Shown: positions 11,434-20,831 of the stretch, piece after piece
How the letters are laid out: each line of letters begins with the position of its first letter
How positions within the stretch are numbered: the first letter of the stretch is position 1
NCBI GenBank assembly: GCA_963724285.1
Contig: CAVRUD010000025.1
Span: forward strand, 62,001-126,000
Length of the DNA: 64,000 bases
Direction: 5' to 3'
Origin: CAVRUD01 sp963724285
GTDB lineage: Bacteria > Chloroflexota > Chloroflexia > Thermomicrobiales > UBA6265
Translations under genes and position numbers: made by a program
The notes under the pieces: generated by a model
The model's input: the letters and a program-made list of their open reading frames with translations, nothing else
What the model was told of the DNA's origin: nothing
The model's database searches: none

Positions 11434-11575
11434 CAGGGACGCCGGGTTGAAACCCGGCGCTAAACCTACGAAACCCCTCCGGGGTTGATCGCGGTCGCGG
11501 CGCGCCTAGCCCGCCCCGATCCCAGTCCCGGAGGGACTTCGTAGGTTTAGCCCGGGGTTTTAACCCGGGTTCCCT
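11434..11575. repeat. interspersed palindromic repeat A, copy 1
   Basis: Two nested inverted pairs make this element. The outer arms are GGGTTGAAACCCGG and the matching sequence near the end. The inner arms are CTAAACCTACGAA and TTCGTAGGTTTAG. Between them are CCCCTCCGGGG and CCCGGAGGGAC. It sits between the binding-protein stop and the first permease start, so the operon transcript would fold here. Confidence 0.8.
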
Positions 11576-11603
11576 CGCCGCAACCGTCACATTTGGGAAC
11601 CAC

Positions 11604-12548
11604 ATGACCCGTCCCGCCCTCTCCCAATCCACCCAAATCGCCGACTCGGGACGGGCCCGGCCATCCCGGGACTTCGTCAATCCCGCCTGGCAGCGGCGTC
11701 TCTTCATCTTGCCCGCGGTGGTGATCACGCTAGCCTTGGTCACCTTTCCGACGCTCTTCGGCATCTACGTCAGCTTCACCGACTGGCAGCGCACCGATCA
11801 GTCGGGCCGGGTCTTCAACGGGCTCGACAACTTCCGACAGCTCTGGAACGACGACGCCTACTGGAATGCCCTCCAGAACAACTTCGTCTTTGTTTTAGTC
11901 GGCGTGCCGGCGCAGTACGTCATCGCGCTGGGGCTCGCTCTGCTGCTCAATCAGGACATCAAAGGACGGAGATTTTTCCGGGTCATCTTTCTCCTGCCCC
12001 TGATGATGAGTCCGATCGCCGCCGGGTACATGGTCGGGCGGCTCATGTTCGACGCCCGGATCGGCCCGGTGGTCGATCTCCTCGACCGATTCGGCATTCA
12101 GTACAGCTTTTTCGAGACCGGACCTCGAGCCGTGACCCTTCTCATGATGGTCAATGCCTGGGTCTGGATCCCCTTCGTGCTTGTCATGCTCCTCGCCGGC
12201 CTTCAGGCGCTCCCGTCAGAGGTATTCGAGGCGGCCAGGATCGATGGTGCCTCCCGCATTCAACTGTTCCGTGATATGACGTTTCCGTTGCTCTTGCCGG
12301 TCAGCCTGACTGCCGTGATTCTGCGGGTGATCTTCGAGTTCAAGATCGTCGACATCATCCAGGTGGTAACTGGCGGAGGCCCCGGCAGCTCCTCCGAAAC
12401 CGTTACTTATTATGTCTACAAAGAAGGGTATCTTGGCGGCAATATCGGCTATGCCACCGCTATGGCCCAGGTCTTCCTGGTGATCATCATCCTTTTCGTC
12501 ACCCTGATCCTGGTGACGGTTGGCCGCAAAATCCGGGACGTCACGTGA
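11604..12548 (+). CDS. sugar ABC transporter permease, MalF/UgpA type
   Basis: The protein has 314 residues with six predicted membrane segments, beginning LFILPAVVITLALVTFPTLF. The cytoplasmic EAA loop that docks the ATPase reads EVFEAARIDGASRIQLF, typical of carbohydrate-importer permeases. A periplasmic segment after the first helix (SFTDWQRTDQSGRVFNGLDNF) is also typical. Its stop overlaps the next permease start in TGATG. Together with the upstream binding protein it forms a sugar importer of the MalEFG kind. Confidence 0.88.
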   Translation: MTRPALSQSTQIADSGRARPSRDFVNPAWQRRLFILPAVVITLALVTFPTLFGIYVSFTDWQRTDQSGRVFNGLDNFRQLWNDDAYWNALQNNFVFVLVGVPAQYVIALGLALLLNQDIKGRRFFRVIFLLPLMMSPIAAGYMVGRLMFDARIGPVVDLLDRFGIQYSFFETGPRAVTLLMMVNAWVWIPFVLVMLLAGLQALPSEVFEAARIDGASRIQLFRDMTFPLLLPVSLTAVILRVIFEFKIVDIIQVVTGGGPGSSSETVTYYVYKEGYLGGNIGYATAMAQVFLVIIILFVTLILVTVGRKIRDVT

Positions 12549-13471
12549 TGGCAACATTGCGCATCCGTACCGCCACAACTACCCAGACAACGCCGCATCT
12601 CCGCTCCCGGAGGCGGCGGACCGCCTCGTTCATCCTCGGCCGGACGCTCACCTATCTGGCATTGCTGCTCTGGGCATTTATCTGCCTCTTCCCGATCTAT
12701 TGGACGGCGGTCACCTCGCTCAAGAACCTGCGTCTGATTACCACCGGGCCGTTTTTCTTCCCCTGGATCGACTTTGAGCCGGTCACCCTTGGCTGGACGG
12801 TGCTGACCGAAGCGAACGACCGCGAAGAGTTTCTGCGGATTTTCAATACCAGCCTGATCATTGCCGTTTCGGCAGGTGTCTGTGCTCTGGTTCTCGGGTC
12901 ACTGGCGGGGTACGGGCTCGCCCGGTTCGACTACCGGTTCATGATCTGGCGCAATCGCGACATTTCGTTCTGGTTCATTTCTCAGCTGATCTTGCCCCCG
13001 GCAGCGGTCATCATGCCGATCCTGATCCTCTACCGAGAGCTCCATCTACTCGATTCCAGGATGGGCCTCATCATCCTCTACACGGTGTCCAACCTGCCGA
13101 TCGTGATCTGGATCATGCGAGATCAGTTCAATTCGATACCGGTCGAGCTGGAGCAGGCAGCCCTGGTCGATGGCGCAACCTTGTTCGGCGCGTTCTGGCG
13201 GATTGTGCTGCCGATCGCCGGGCCAGGGATGGTCGCGGCCTTCATCCTGGTCGTCATCTTCTGTTGGAACGAGTACTTCTTTGCCGCCAACCTCTCAACG
13301 GTCGATGCGGTCACCCTGCCATCGAAGATCGCCGCCGAAGTCAGCTCCCAGGGGGCGAAGTACTGGACAATGGCGGCCATTGCTACGACCGCGATTGCGC
13401 CGCTGCTTGTCGTCGGTATTCTGCTTGAGCGCTACATCGTCAAGGGCCTGACGGCAGGCGCCGTCAAGTAA
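12548..13471 (+). CDS. sugar ABC transporter permease, MalG/UgpE type
   Basis: The product has about 307 residues and six predicted membrane helices. The second-permease signature CLFPIYWTAVTSLK follows the first helix, and the EAA loop reads ELEQAALVDGATLFGAFWRIVLP. I chose the ATG in the TGATG overlap with the upstream gene; a GTG one codon earlier also reads in frame. No ATP-binding subunit follows, so the importer must borrow an ATPase coded elsewhere, as is common for this transporter family (MsmK or UgpC-like shared ATPases). Confidence 0.87.
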   Translation: MATLRIRTATTTQTTPHLRSRRRRTASFILGRTLTYLALLLWAFICLFPIYWTAVTSLKNLRLITTGPFFFPWIDFEPVTLGWTVLTEANDREEFLRIFNTSLIIAVSAGVCALVLGSLAGYGLARFDYRFMIWRNRDISFWFISQLILPPAAVIMPILILYRELHLLDSRMGLIILYTVSNLPIVIWIMRDQFNSIPVELEQAALVDGATLFGAFWRIVLPIAGPGMVAAFILVVIFCWNEYFFAANLSTVDAVTLPSKIAAEVSSQGAKYWTMAAIATTAIAPLLVVGILLERYIVKGLTAGAVK

Positions 13472-13590
13472 ACCCCCAACTCCATGCCCACCAGAGCCAC
13501 AGTCGCCGTCTGGGGCGGCGAGCAATCGCGGGATGATGGCCTTCTCCTTGCGTGGATTCAGGAGAGCCGGTTGCAGCAAGGGAGCGCCAC

Positions 13591-13809
13591 ATGACCGCAA
13601 TACCAGAACGTGACGATCGCAACACCCACGACAAAACGGAGAGCGACGACATCAAGGTCGTACGAAAAGCGGACGTCACCCCGGCGACCGAAGTCGCCAA
13701 CCTGCCCCATTCGGAGAATCCCGTCGATGAGGCGTCCGAGGACTCGTTCCCTGCAAGCGACCCGCCGGCGTACAGCGGGCGCAAACAGACGACAGACGAC
13801 TCCCTCTAG
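13591..13809 (+). CDS. small acidic protein with SFPASDPPAYSG motif
   Basis: The product is 72 residues, strongly charged and probably disordered. Its C-terminal part reads DEASEDSFPASDPPAYSG, a motif I recall from many unstudied small bacterial proteins, where DS-FPASDPP is almost invariant. The ATG is preceded by GGGAG at good spacing. It lies just after the sugar permeases, 120 bp downstream, and may be independent of them. No function is known to me. Confidence 0.65.
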   Translation: MTAIPERDDRNTHDKTESDDIKVVRKADVTPATEVANLPHSENPVDEASEDSFPASDPPAYSGRKQTTDDSL

Positions 13810-13860
13810 CGGACCAGTCCAGGAAGTTAGAGCGCCTCTCACAACCGTCGGGCGCCGCGC

Positions 13861-13926
13861 CGTTCGGCCCAGTCCCGGAGTTCCGGAGGGACTTCGTAGG
13901 TTCAGCGCCAGGTTTCAACCTGGCGT
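13861..13926. repeat. repeat A, half copy (right arm only)
   Basis: Only the right half of repeat A is present: CCCAGTCCCGGAG, a short duplication TTCCGGAGGGAC, then TTCGTAGGTTCAGCGCCAGGTTTCAACCTGGCGTCC. It ends a few bases from the stop codon of the convergent gene. Confidence 0.7.
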
Positions 13927-13930
13927 CCAC

Positions 13931-15817
13931 TTACTCCTCGTCAAGCCAGATCGTCCGTGTATCGCGCGTCTGCCACTCGATCGCGGGGGTAAATCCGCGG
14001 ACATGCGGCTTGACCAGCACGAGGTCCTGGGGGGAGCCAAACCACAGCCCAAAGAGATCGTCGTTGACCAGCGACTGCAGCTTACGGAGCAGTCCCGGCT
14101 GCTCGTCGAGATCGATTGCCGACAGTATCTGCGCGATCAGGTCGTCCACCTCGCCATTGGCGTACGCTCCCGGGTTCCAGCCTTGAAGGTTCGTGCGGAT
14201 ATCCCAGGCCGAGCCGTAGAGATCGAAATCCGTAAAGCCCGGGTACAGCCGGTATCCGAATGCGACGAGGTCGAAATCGCGGGTCACCTGCCAGCGTTCA
14301 TTGAACGTGGCCTGATCGAGCACCTCCACCTTGAGTTCGACGCCGACCTCACTCAGATCCTCGGCGACGCTGGTGAGCGTCGCTTCTAGCCCTTCCGGCC
14401 CATTTGCCTGAACAATGACCGTGAGTTGGAGGGGAATACCACCCGGACTCTCTCGAATGCCATCGTCGTTGCGATCGACGTATTCACCAGCATCGAGCAG
14501 TGCTTTGGCGGCGTTCGTGTTGTGCGGAGGGTTCTTCACGGAGTGGTCCACGAGCCACGGCTGGGCGATGGTCCCGGCCAGGTCGTGCTGGATGAAGCCG
14601 TGAAAGACGCTCTCCGCGTACTTCCGTCGGTCGATGGCGACCGACAGCGCCGTTCGCAGCCGGATATCTGACAACAGTCCCGGCGATCCCGGCGGGTCGC
14701 TCACCGGGTTCTGGAAGTTGTACGCCGCGAACATTACCCGGGCGGAGTCGCAGACATACAGCCTGCCTTCGTCATTCTCCAGTGATTCCACCTGGTCCGG
14801 CGGAATCGACCAGACGATGTCTGCCTCACCGCCACGCCACCGCTCGACCCGGGCAACGGGGTCTTCAAACGATGAGAGGATCAGGCGGTCGAGATATGGG
14901 GGGTCTTTCCAATAGTCGGTATGTGCTTCGAACTCCAGCCGGCGCTCGCGCCAGGCCGAAACCTTCCACGGACCGGTTCCGATCGGCGGGGACTCTTCCC
15001 AATCGAACCCATCGAGCGAACGCAGGCCAGCCGGTTGGTCCGACCAGTACTCCTGGTACTGCGCCCCCTGGAAGATGGGTAGTGTCGCGGCGTTGGCGAG
15101 CCAGCCACCGTCCGGCTCGGCGAACCGGATGCGCAGCCGCCGCTGGCCTATGATCTCGATCTCGCGGAGCAGGTCGAAGAACCGGGCATACCCGCTGCTG
15201 GTGTCCTCCCGGTAAACCAGGTAACTGAACCGCACGTCCTCTGGCGTCAGCGCCGAACCGTCGTGCCACTGGACGTTACCTCGGAGCGCCAGGATAAGTT
15301 CGGTGCCGTCGTCGTTCCACTCCCACTCGCGCGCAAGGGCGGGAACCGGCTGCATCGTTTCCGGGTCAGTCGTAAGCAGGCCGTCGAGGTAGCTCAGCGT
15401 CATCTGCGGATCGACCGCGGCGGAGACCGGATTGAGGTTGCTCAGCGCGGTCCCGAGGAGCAGATTAAGTTCACCCCCTGGCACTGCCGGACCCGGATCG
15501 ACCGGATACGGCTTCCGCAGTATCTGCAGGGCGGTGGCTTCGGGCGAGGCAACCGGAGTCGCCGCTCCCGCCTGAGGAGTTCCCGACGTCGATTCGGGGG
15601 TCGCCGGTATCGTCCCCTCGACATCGGTCCCTTCCTGGAAGTGTGCCCCCATAGCACGCTGTTGATCCCCGCCGAGACCCTTCAGGACCAGGCCGCCGGA
15701 GATCACACCCGCCCCGCTCCAGAGCACCCGACGCCGGCTCAATCGACGTGTGGTGAGATCACTCAGGCCGTCCTGTACCCCACCCGAGTCACCGTTTTTA
15801 CCGGCGTCGCGCCCCAC
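13931..15817 (-). CDS. family 5 (peptide/nickel type) ABC substrate-binding protein, Tat-exported
   Basis: The protein has about 628 residues from the GTG at 15817, which follows AAAGGGAG; a start at 15856 is also open but would lie at the transcription start suggested by TACAAT on the minus strand at 15864-15859. A twin-arginine signal (RRLSRRRVLWSGAGV) is followed by a Thr/Pro/Ser-rich linker. The body matches DppA/OppA proteins: VPALAREWEWNDDGTELILAL, LRGNVQWHDGSALTPEDVRFSY, PPIGTGPWKVSAW and RTALSVAIDRRKYAESVF. No permease or ATPase gene is adjacent, so this is an orphan receptor. Confidence 0.88.
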   Translation of the reverse strand: MGRDAGKNGDSGGVQDGLSDLTTRRLSRRRVLWSGAGVISGGLVLKGLGGDQQRAMGAHFQEGTDVEGTIPATPESTSGTPQAGAATPVASPEATALQILRKPYPVDPGPAVPGGELNLLLGTALSNLNPVSAAVDPQMTLSYLDGLLTTDPETMQPVPALAREWEWNDDGTELILALRGNVQWHDGSALTPEDVRFSYLVYREDTSSGYARFFDLLREIEIIGQRRLRIRFAEPDGGWLANAATLPIFQGAQYQEYWSDQPAGLRSLDGFDWEESPPIGTGPWKVSAWRERRLEFEAHTDYWKDPPYLDRLILSSFEDPVARVERWRGGEADIVWSIPPDQVESLENDEGRLYVCDSARVMFAAYNFQNPVSDPPGSPGLLSDIRLRTALSVAIDRRKYAESVFHGFIQHDLAGTIAQPWLVDHSVKNPPHNTNAAKALLDAGEYVDRNDDGIRESPGGIPLQLTVIVQANGPEGLEATLTSVAEDLSEVGVELKVEVLDQATFNERWQVTRDFDLVAFGYRLYPGFTDFDLYGSAWDIRTNLQGWNPGAYANGEVDDLIAQILSAIDLDEQPGLLRKLQSLVNDDLFGLWFGSPQDLVLVKPHVRGFTPAIEWQTRDTRTIWLDEE

Positions 15818-16071
15818 ATTGCTCCCTTTCTGGCTTCGAATCGTATCTTCAACCACTGATTGTAGACCGGCTCCGTGATTCGAGACCGCCGCCCGCGGGT
15901 CCTGAGCCCGGAACGTGTCCCACGTTCGTACGCTGAGTTCCCGGCTGGAAGTAGTGATCTGGCCGGGTGCTATACTCCAAAACCCACGCCGCGGTGGCGA
16001 TGTTCTTGGTTCACGGCCCGACGGCCGTCGGGTGGGGAAGGGAGCGGAACCTGGCTAGTTGGCGCACCTGG

Positions 16072-17475
16072 ATGCGGCCCGGCATGCTGATCAAGCGTTG
16101 GGTCCTCCTCTTCCTCCTCAGCATGACCCTGTGCAGCCTTGCCCTGGCAATGGGCCTGGCCTGGGCGTACCGCACCATCGATTTCCCGTCCTCCCTCACC
16201 ACATTCGTCCAGACCGTTACCCTCCAATTCATCGCTCACCCCTATCGAGAAATCATCCTCCTTGCCGGCGGCGTGGCCGTTCTCTGGTACTCGATTTGGA
16301 AGCTTGGGCGGGCGGTCCTGGGACCGTTGATGGCCCTATCCACCTCCGATCGTGGGCTGGCCCAAATCGTCGCCGAGCATCGGTTCGGCCCTGCACCGAC
16401 GGAGATGAACATCGTCACCATCGGCGGCGGGACCGGCCTGTCGAACCTGCTCCGCGGCCTCAAGCTGGAGAACCTCAACCTGACGGCCATCGTCACCGTC
16501 GCCGATGACGGCGGCAGCACGGGACGCATCCGCAGCGAATTCGATATTCCAGCGCCCGGTGACATCCGCAACTGCATCACGGCCTTGGCGGACGACGAGT
16601 CGCTGGTCAACCAGCTCTTCCAGTACCGGTTCAAGGCCGACGGCTCGACGCTCGACGGTCACTCGTTCGGCAACCTGTTCATCACCGCTCTGGCCCAGGT
16701 GACCGGCAGCTTCGAGCGCGCCGTGATTGAGTCGGCCAAGGTGTTGGCGATCCGCGGCCGTGTCCTCCCCTCAACGCTCGAGAACGTCGACCTCTATGCC
16801 GAGCTGATCGACGGCACCATCATCCAGGGAGAATCGTCGATTGCCCACAAGACCGCGCCGATCAAACGGGTCTTCCTCGGCCCGGACAATCCGCCCGGCT
16901 ACCAGCCGGCCCTCGGCGCGATTCTGAACGCCGATCTCATCATCCTTGGTCCTGGCAGCCTCTACACCAGTGTCCTGCCCAACCTGATGGTCGCCGGCAT
17001 AACCGAGTCGATCCGTTGGTCCGGTGGGACCGTGGTCTACGTTTGCAACGTGGCGACGCAGGAAGGCGAAACCGACCACTTCGGCGCCGCCGACCACGTC
17101 CGTGCGGTCGTCGAGCACGTCGGTGAGCACGTCATCGACTACGTCCTGATCAACAGCAACCCGGCATCGGTCGCCGCCATCGGCCCCGACCTGGCTGTCG
17201 AACCGGTGATCCCCGAAGACCTCCATCGGATCGGGCGCGATATCAAGATCGTGACCCGCGACGTTGTTAGCGACCGCAATCCGCTGCGTCATGATCCGGC
17301 GAAGCTTACCGCTGCCCTGCTCGAGATCGCACGGGGCGAGGTTGTCGACGAATCGCAGCAATGGCGCAACGATCTTCCGTCCGACCTCGACCTCCACCGG
17401 CCGCAGCCGGCGACGGTGCCGGCAAGCACGGGAGAGCGCGGCACCCTTGTCTCATTCGGCGCAAACAGGGAGTAA
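16072..17475 (+). CDS. yvcK: YvcK-type gluconeogenesis factor
   Basis: This is a CofD/YvcK-family protein with two N-terminal membrane segments (WVLLFLLSMTLCSLALAMGL and a second near LLAGGVAVLWYSIW), a layout seen in the membrane-tethered members. The nucleotide-sugar-binding domain begins IVTIGGGTGLSNLLRGLK, followed by VTVADDGGSTGRIR and PGDIRNCITALAD. In Bacillus YvcK is needed for growth on gluconeogenic carbon and for cell shape. The start is uncertain: reading in frame extends back to 15967, but ATG 16072 begins just before the first helix. A TATACT box lies at 15971-15976. It sits directly before gap and pgk, fitting a carbon-metabolism link. Confidence 0.88.
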   Translation: MRPGMLIKRWVLLFLLSMTLCSLALAMGLAWAYRTIDFPSSLTTFVQTVTLQFIAHPYREIILLAGGVAVLWYSIWKLGRAVLGPLMALSTSDRGLAQIVAEHRFGPAPTEMNIVTIGGGTGLSNLLRGLKLENLNLTAIVTVADDGGSTGRIRSEFDIPAPGDIRNCITALADDESLVNQLFQYRFKADGSTLDGHSFGNLFITALAQVTGSFERAVIESAKVLAIRGRVLPSTLENVDLYAELIDGTIIQGESSIAHKTAPIKRVFLGPDNPPGYQPALGAILNADLIILGPGSLYTSVLPNLMVAGITESIRWSGGTVVYVCNVATQEGETDHFGAADHVRAVVEHVGEHVIDYVLINSNPASVAAIGPDLAVEPVIPEDLHRIGRDIKIVTRDVVSDRNPLRHDPAKLTAALLEIARGEVVDESQQWRNDLPSDLDLHRPQPATVPASTGERGTLVSFGANRE

Positions 17476-17484
17476 TTCATCCGC

Positions 17485-18516
17485 ATGGCGACCAAGATCG
17501 GCATCAATGGTTTTGGCCGCATCGGCCGTCAGGTCTACAAGGCGATCGATGAAGGCGGCTTCAACGACCTGATGCAGGTGGTGGCGGTCAACGACCTCAG
17601 CGACTCGAAATCCCTCGCCCACTTGCTCAAGTACGACTCCACCTACGGCCGGTACGACGCCGAAATCAGCGCCACCGAAGATGGCATTTCGGTCAACGGC
17701 AACGGTGTCAAAGTCTTTGCCGAGCGCGACCCTGCCGCGATCCCGTGGGAGTCGGTCGATATCGACCTCGTGATCGAGTCGACCGGCCGCTTCACCGACG
17801 CCGACAAGGCGCGGGGCCACATCACCGCCGGTGCCAAGAAGGTCATCATCTCCGCTCCCGCAAAAGGCGAAGACCTGACCATCGTCCTCGGCGTCAATGA
17901 AGAGCAGTACGACCCGACCGCGCACACCATCATCTCCAACGCCTCCTGCACCACCAACTGCCTCGCGCCGGTGGCGAAAGTCGTGCTGGATCGCTTCGGC
18001 ATCCGCCGGGGCCTAATGACGACCGTCCACTCCTACACCAATGACCAGGTGATCCTCGACGGGCCGCATAAGGATCTGCGCCGCGCCCGCGCCGCCGCTA
18101 CGAACATCATCCCGACCAGCACCGGCGCCGCCCGCGCCCTGGCGCTGGTCATTCCGGAGTTGAAGGGCAAGTTCGACGGCTTCTCGCTGCGCGTCCCCAC
18201 GCCGACCGTCTCGATCATCGACTTCGTCGCCGAGACCGAGCGGGGCACGACCGTCGAGGAGATCAACCGCGCCTTTGCCGAGGCGGCGGAAAGCGACGCG
18301 ATGCAGGGCATCCTCGGGTTCACCGACGAGCCGCTCGTCTCCAGCGACTTCCGCCAGGATTCCCGCTCTTCGATCGTCGACGGTCAGTCGACCATGGTCA
18401 TCGGCGACAATCTGGTCAAGGTCATCGCCTGGTACGACAACGAGTGGGGCTACTCCTGCCGCGTGGCCGATCTTGCCGCCCTCATCTGCGAAGCCGGCTT
18501 CCCCACCGCGGGGTAG
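17485..18516 (+). CDS. gap: glyceraldehyde-3-phosphate dehydrogenase, type I
   Basis: The enzyme oxidises glyceraldehyde 3-phosphate to 1,3-bisphosphoglycerate with NAD. The 343-residue product shows the Rossmann start IGINGFGRIGRQVYKA, the catalytic cysteine in SNASCTTNCLAPVAK and the end WYDNEWGYSCRVADL. An Asp/Asn coenzyme region VAVNDLSD favours NAD. The ATG follows GGGAG at good spacing, only 9 bp after yvcK, so the two are likely co-transcribed. pgk follows after a palindromic repeat. Confidence 0.96.
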   Translation: MATKIGINGFGRIGRQVYKAIDEGGFNDLMQVVAVNDLSDSKSLAHLLKYDSTYGRYDAEISATEDGISVNGNGVKVFAERDPAAIPWESVDIDLVIESTGRFTDADKARGHITAGAKKVIISAPAKGEDLTIVLGVNEEQYDPTAHTIISNASCTTNCLAPVAKVVLDRFGIRRGLMTTVHSYTNDQVILDGPHKDLRRARAAATNIIPTSTGAARALALVIPELKGKFDGFSLRVPTPTVSIIDFVAETERGTTVEEINRAFAEAAESDAMQGILGFTDEPLVSSDFRQDSRSSIVDGQSTMVIGDNLVKVIAWYDNEWGYSCRVADLAALICEAGFPTAG

Positions 18517-18536
18517 TGCATCCGCCAATCGCCAAG

Positions 18537-18671
18537 ATACCCCGGGTTGAAACCCGGGGCTAAACCCACAAAACCCCTCCGGGGTTGACCCCGTGTGCTG
18601 AGCGCCTCGAACGCCCCGGCCCAGTCCCGGAGGGACTTCGTAGGTTGAGCGCCAGGTTTCAACCTGGCGTC
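18537..18671. repeat. repeat A, copy 3
   Basis: The full element lies between gap and pgk. It starts CCCCGGGTTGAAACCCGGGGCTAA, contains CCCCTCCGGGG and CCCGGAGGGACTTCGTAGG, and ends GCCAGGTTTCAACCTGGC. It is long enough to form a stable RNA structure between the two glycolytic genes. Confidence 0.8.
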
Positions 18672-18716
18672 TGTCCGGCGTCATTCCCGTCCCATACGTA
18701 GGCAAGGAGCCCCTCC

Positions 18717-19905
18717 ATGACCAAACGTTCGGTTCGCTCCGCCGAGGTGACCGACCGGCGTGTCTTCGTTCGTGTCGACTTCAACGTCCCCCTCGAGGAC
18801 GGCCGCATCACCGACGACACCCGGATCCGGGCCGCCATCCCCACGATTCAGCTTCTGCGTGAGCGTGGGGCGCGCGTCATTCTGGCCAGCCACCTGGGTC
18901 GACCCAAGGGCAAGGTCGTCGAAGAACTGCGCCTGGCGCCGATCGCCGCCCATCTCGGCTCACTGATCAACGCGCACGTAGCCGCGGCTTCGGAAGTCAT
19001 CGGCCCGGACGTCGAGTCCGCCGTGGCGACGCTGGGGCGCGGCGACGTGCTCCTGCTCGAAAACCTCCGGTTCGATCCCACGGGAGGAGAAGAACGACCC
19101 GGAGTTCGCGCGGGCGCTCGCCGGATTGGCCGATCTCTACGTCAACGACGCGTTCGGCGCGGCTCACCGGGCCCATGCCTCCACCGAAGGCATAGCCCAT
19201 CATCTCCCCGCCTACGCCGGCCTGCTGATGCGGGACGAGTTGGACGCCCTCGGGCGTCTGCTGGAGGGGCCGGAACGGCCGTTCATCGCCATCCTCGGCG
19301 GGGCGAAAGTCTTCGACAAGCTAGGGGTGATCGATCATTTGCTCGACAAGGTCAATGGCCTGATCGTCGGCGGCGGGATGGCGAACACGTTCCTCCTGGC
19401 GCAGGGCCTGGAGATCGGCAAGTCGCTCGCGGAGCCGGATCTCCGTGACGACGCCCGCGCGCTCCTCGATAAGGCCGCTCAGCGCGGAATCGCAGTCCAC
19501 CTGCCGACGGACGTGATCGTCGCCAAGGACATCGACGCGAGCGAGGGTCAGGAAAACCCCGTCGAATCCGTCGCCGGCGACATGTCGATCTTCGACATCG
19601 GCGCGGAGACGCAGCGCGCCTACGCCGCGGAAATCGCCCAGGCCAACATGATCTTCTGGAATGGCCCGATGGGCGTCTTCGAGCGGCCACCATTCGCGGC
19701 CGGGACCAAGGCCGTCGCCCTGGCGGTCGCCGAATCCGGCGCCACGAGCGTCGTCGGTGGCGGTGATTCGGTCGCGGCGCTGAAATTGATGGGTCTCGCG
19801 GACCGAATCACCCACGTCTCAACCGGCGGGGGCGCTTCCCTGGAGTTCGTCGAAGGGAAGGAGCTTCCTGGCGTTGCGATCATCCCGGACGAGGACGCGG
19901 GCTAG
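18717..19905 (+). CDS. pgk: phosphoglycerate kinase, one frameshift
   Basis: The enzyme makes ATP from 1,3-bisphosphoglycerate. Family marks are VFVRVDFNVPLEDG, SHLGRPKGK, LLLENLRFDP, YVNDAFGAAHRAHAST, ILGGAKVFDKLGVIDHLL, FWNGPMGVFE and a C-terminal VVGGGDSVAAL with STGGGASLEF. The frame shifts near 19080-19095, between ENLRFDP and FARALAGLADLYVNDAF, inside a G/A-rich run, and the conserved text resumes at once. An indel error is the simplest reading; the full protein would be about 396 residues. The ATG is preceded by AAGGAG. Confidence 0.92.
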
Positions 19906-20037
19906 CGCTAAAATCGCGTTGAATCCAGGCGTCGTGTGATGGTAGCTTTTGGGTGAACGCGGAACGGATTTCGATCGGTGTCCGCTCATGCTGTGCTCAA
20001 AACACGCGCGCACCCAGGAAAGCAGGGAAGGACCACC

Positions 20038-20259
20038 GTGGAGACCGCGATTAGTATCGCCATGATCTTGCTCTCGATCATGCTCATTGCCGTCATTCTT
20101 CTCCAAACAAAGGGCTCATCGTTCAGCGGGGCATTTGGCGGCGGCAGCGACTCGATCAACCGCACCCGGCGCGGTGTCGAAAAGTCGCTCTTCCAGTTCA
20201 CGATCATTTTGGCCGTCTGCTTCGTTGGTATGGCCATCGTCACCAGTTTGGTGCTCTAG
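20038..20259 (+). CDS. secG: SecG subunit of the Sec translocase
   Basis: The product is 73 residues from a GTG preceded by AGGGAAGGA. Two membrane helices (ISIAMILLSIMLIAVILLQ and FTIILAVCFVGMAIVTSLVL) flank the typical SecG loop QTKGSSFSGAFGGGSD and TRRGVEKSL. SecG assists SecYE in protein export. The neighbours tatA and lepB make this a small protein-export group following the glycolysis genes, as in many bacteria. Confidence 0.92.
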   Translation: METAISIAMILLSIMLIAVILLQTKGSSFSGAFGGGSDSINRTRRGVEKSLFQFTIILAVCFVGMAIVTSLVL

Positions 20260-20295
20260 TCCGGCGGCTTCGACTCGCCGCGGGAGGGCTAGACT

Positions 20296-20325
20296 CTGGC
20301 ACTCCGAACCGGCGGTCGCTATACT
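20296..20325 (+). promoter_or_regulatory. probable promoter of tatA
   Basis: CTGGCA at 20296-20301 and TATACT at 20320-20325 are 18 bp apart, 83 bp upstream of the tatA start. The -10 box sits in the context GCTATACTC, which recurs before other genes in the window. Confidence 0.5.
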
Positions 20326-20407
20326 CGCGGCGTCAGGAGACGACTCCACAACCGTGCAGCTGCCTCCGACCATTTAAGGTATTGGCAGCTCAGGAGGAAC
20401 CAACGTT

Positions 20408-20647
20408 ATGGCCGGTCTTGGGTGGCAAGAACTTACGATCATCCTCGTTATCGTCATCATCATCTTCGGCGCGGGCAAGCTGCCGGAGATCGGTGGGGCC
20501 CTCGGTAAGGGCATCAAGGAATTCAAGACCCAGTCGGAGACCGAAGGCGAGCTCGACACCACGACGACCGCCAGCAAGTCCACCCGCAAGGACGAGCCGG
20601 TCTCCAACCGGATCGAGACCCGCGAGATGCGCGCCGACGAGATCTAG
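20408..20647 (+). CDS. tatA: TatA/E-type twin-arginine translocase subunit
   Basis: The product has 79 residues. A short N-terminus, one membrane helix (ELTIILVIVIIIFGAGKLPEI), the hinge FGAGKLPE and an amphipathic helix GGALGKGIKEFK match TatA, followed by a charged tail. The ATG has AGGAGG upstream. It forms the pore-like part of the Tat pathway, which fits the three proteins with twin-arginine signals in this window. tatC is not seen here. Confidence 0.92.
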   Translation: MAGLGWQELTIILVIVIIIFGAGKLPEIGGALGKGIKEFKTQSETEGELDTTTTASKSTRKDEPVSNRIETREMRADEI

Positions 20648-20678
20648 AGCTGCGAGACAATCGAGATTTTGGCACGAC

Positions 20679-20705
20679 ATGGCGACCGCCGCGGGCGGTC
20701 GCCAT
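20679..20705 (+). terminator. hairpin after tatA
   Basis: A perfect 12-bp stem (ATGGCGACCGCC paired with GGCGGTCGCCAT) closes on a GCG loop, 30 bp after the tatA stop. No clear T-run follows, so it is a terminator only by position and stem strength. Confidence 0.55.
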
Positions 20706-20831
20706 GCGGCGTTTCCGGGGATGGCGTCAACGACCGGGGCTTGTATGGCACTTACCCACCCCGCTATCATCCCAGCCTGACACTCCCCGAGGCGCACTCC
20801 GCCCCGATCATCGAGAAAGCACGACCAACGT

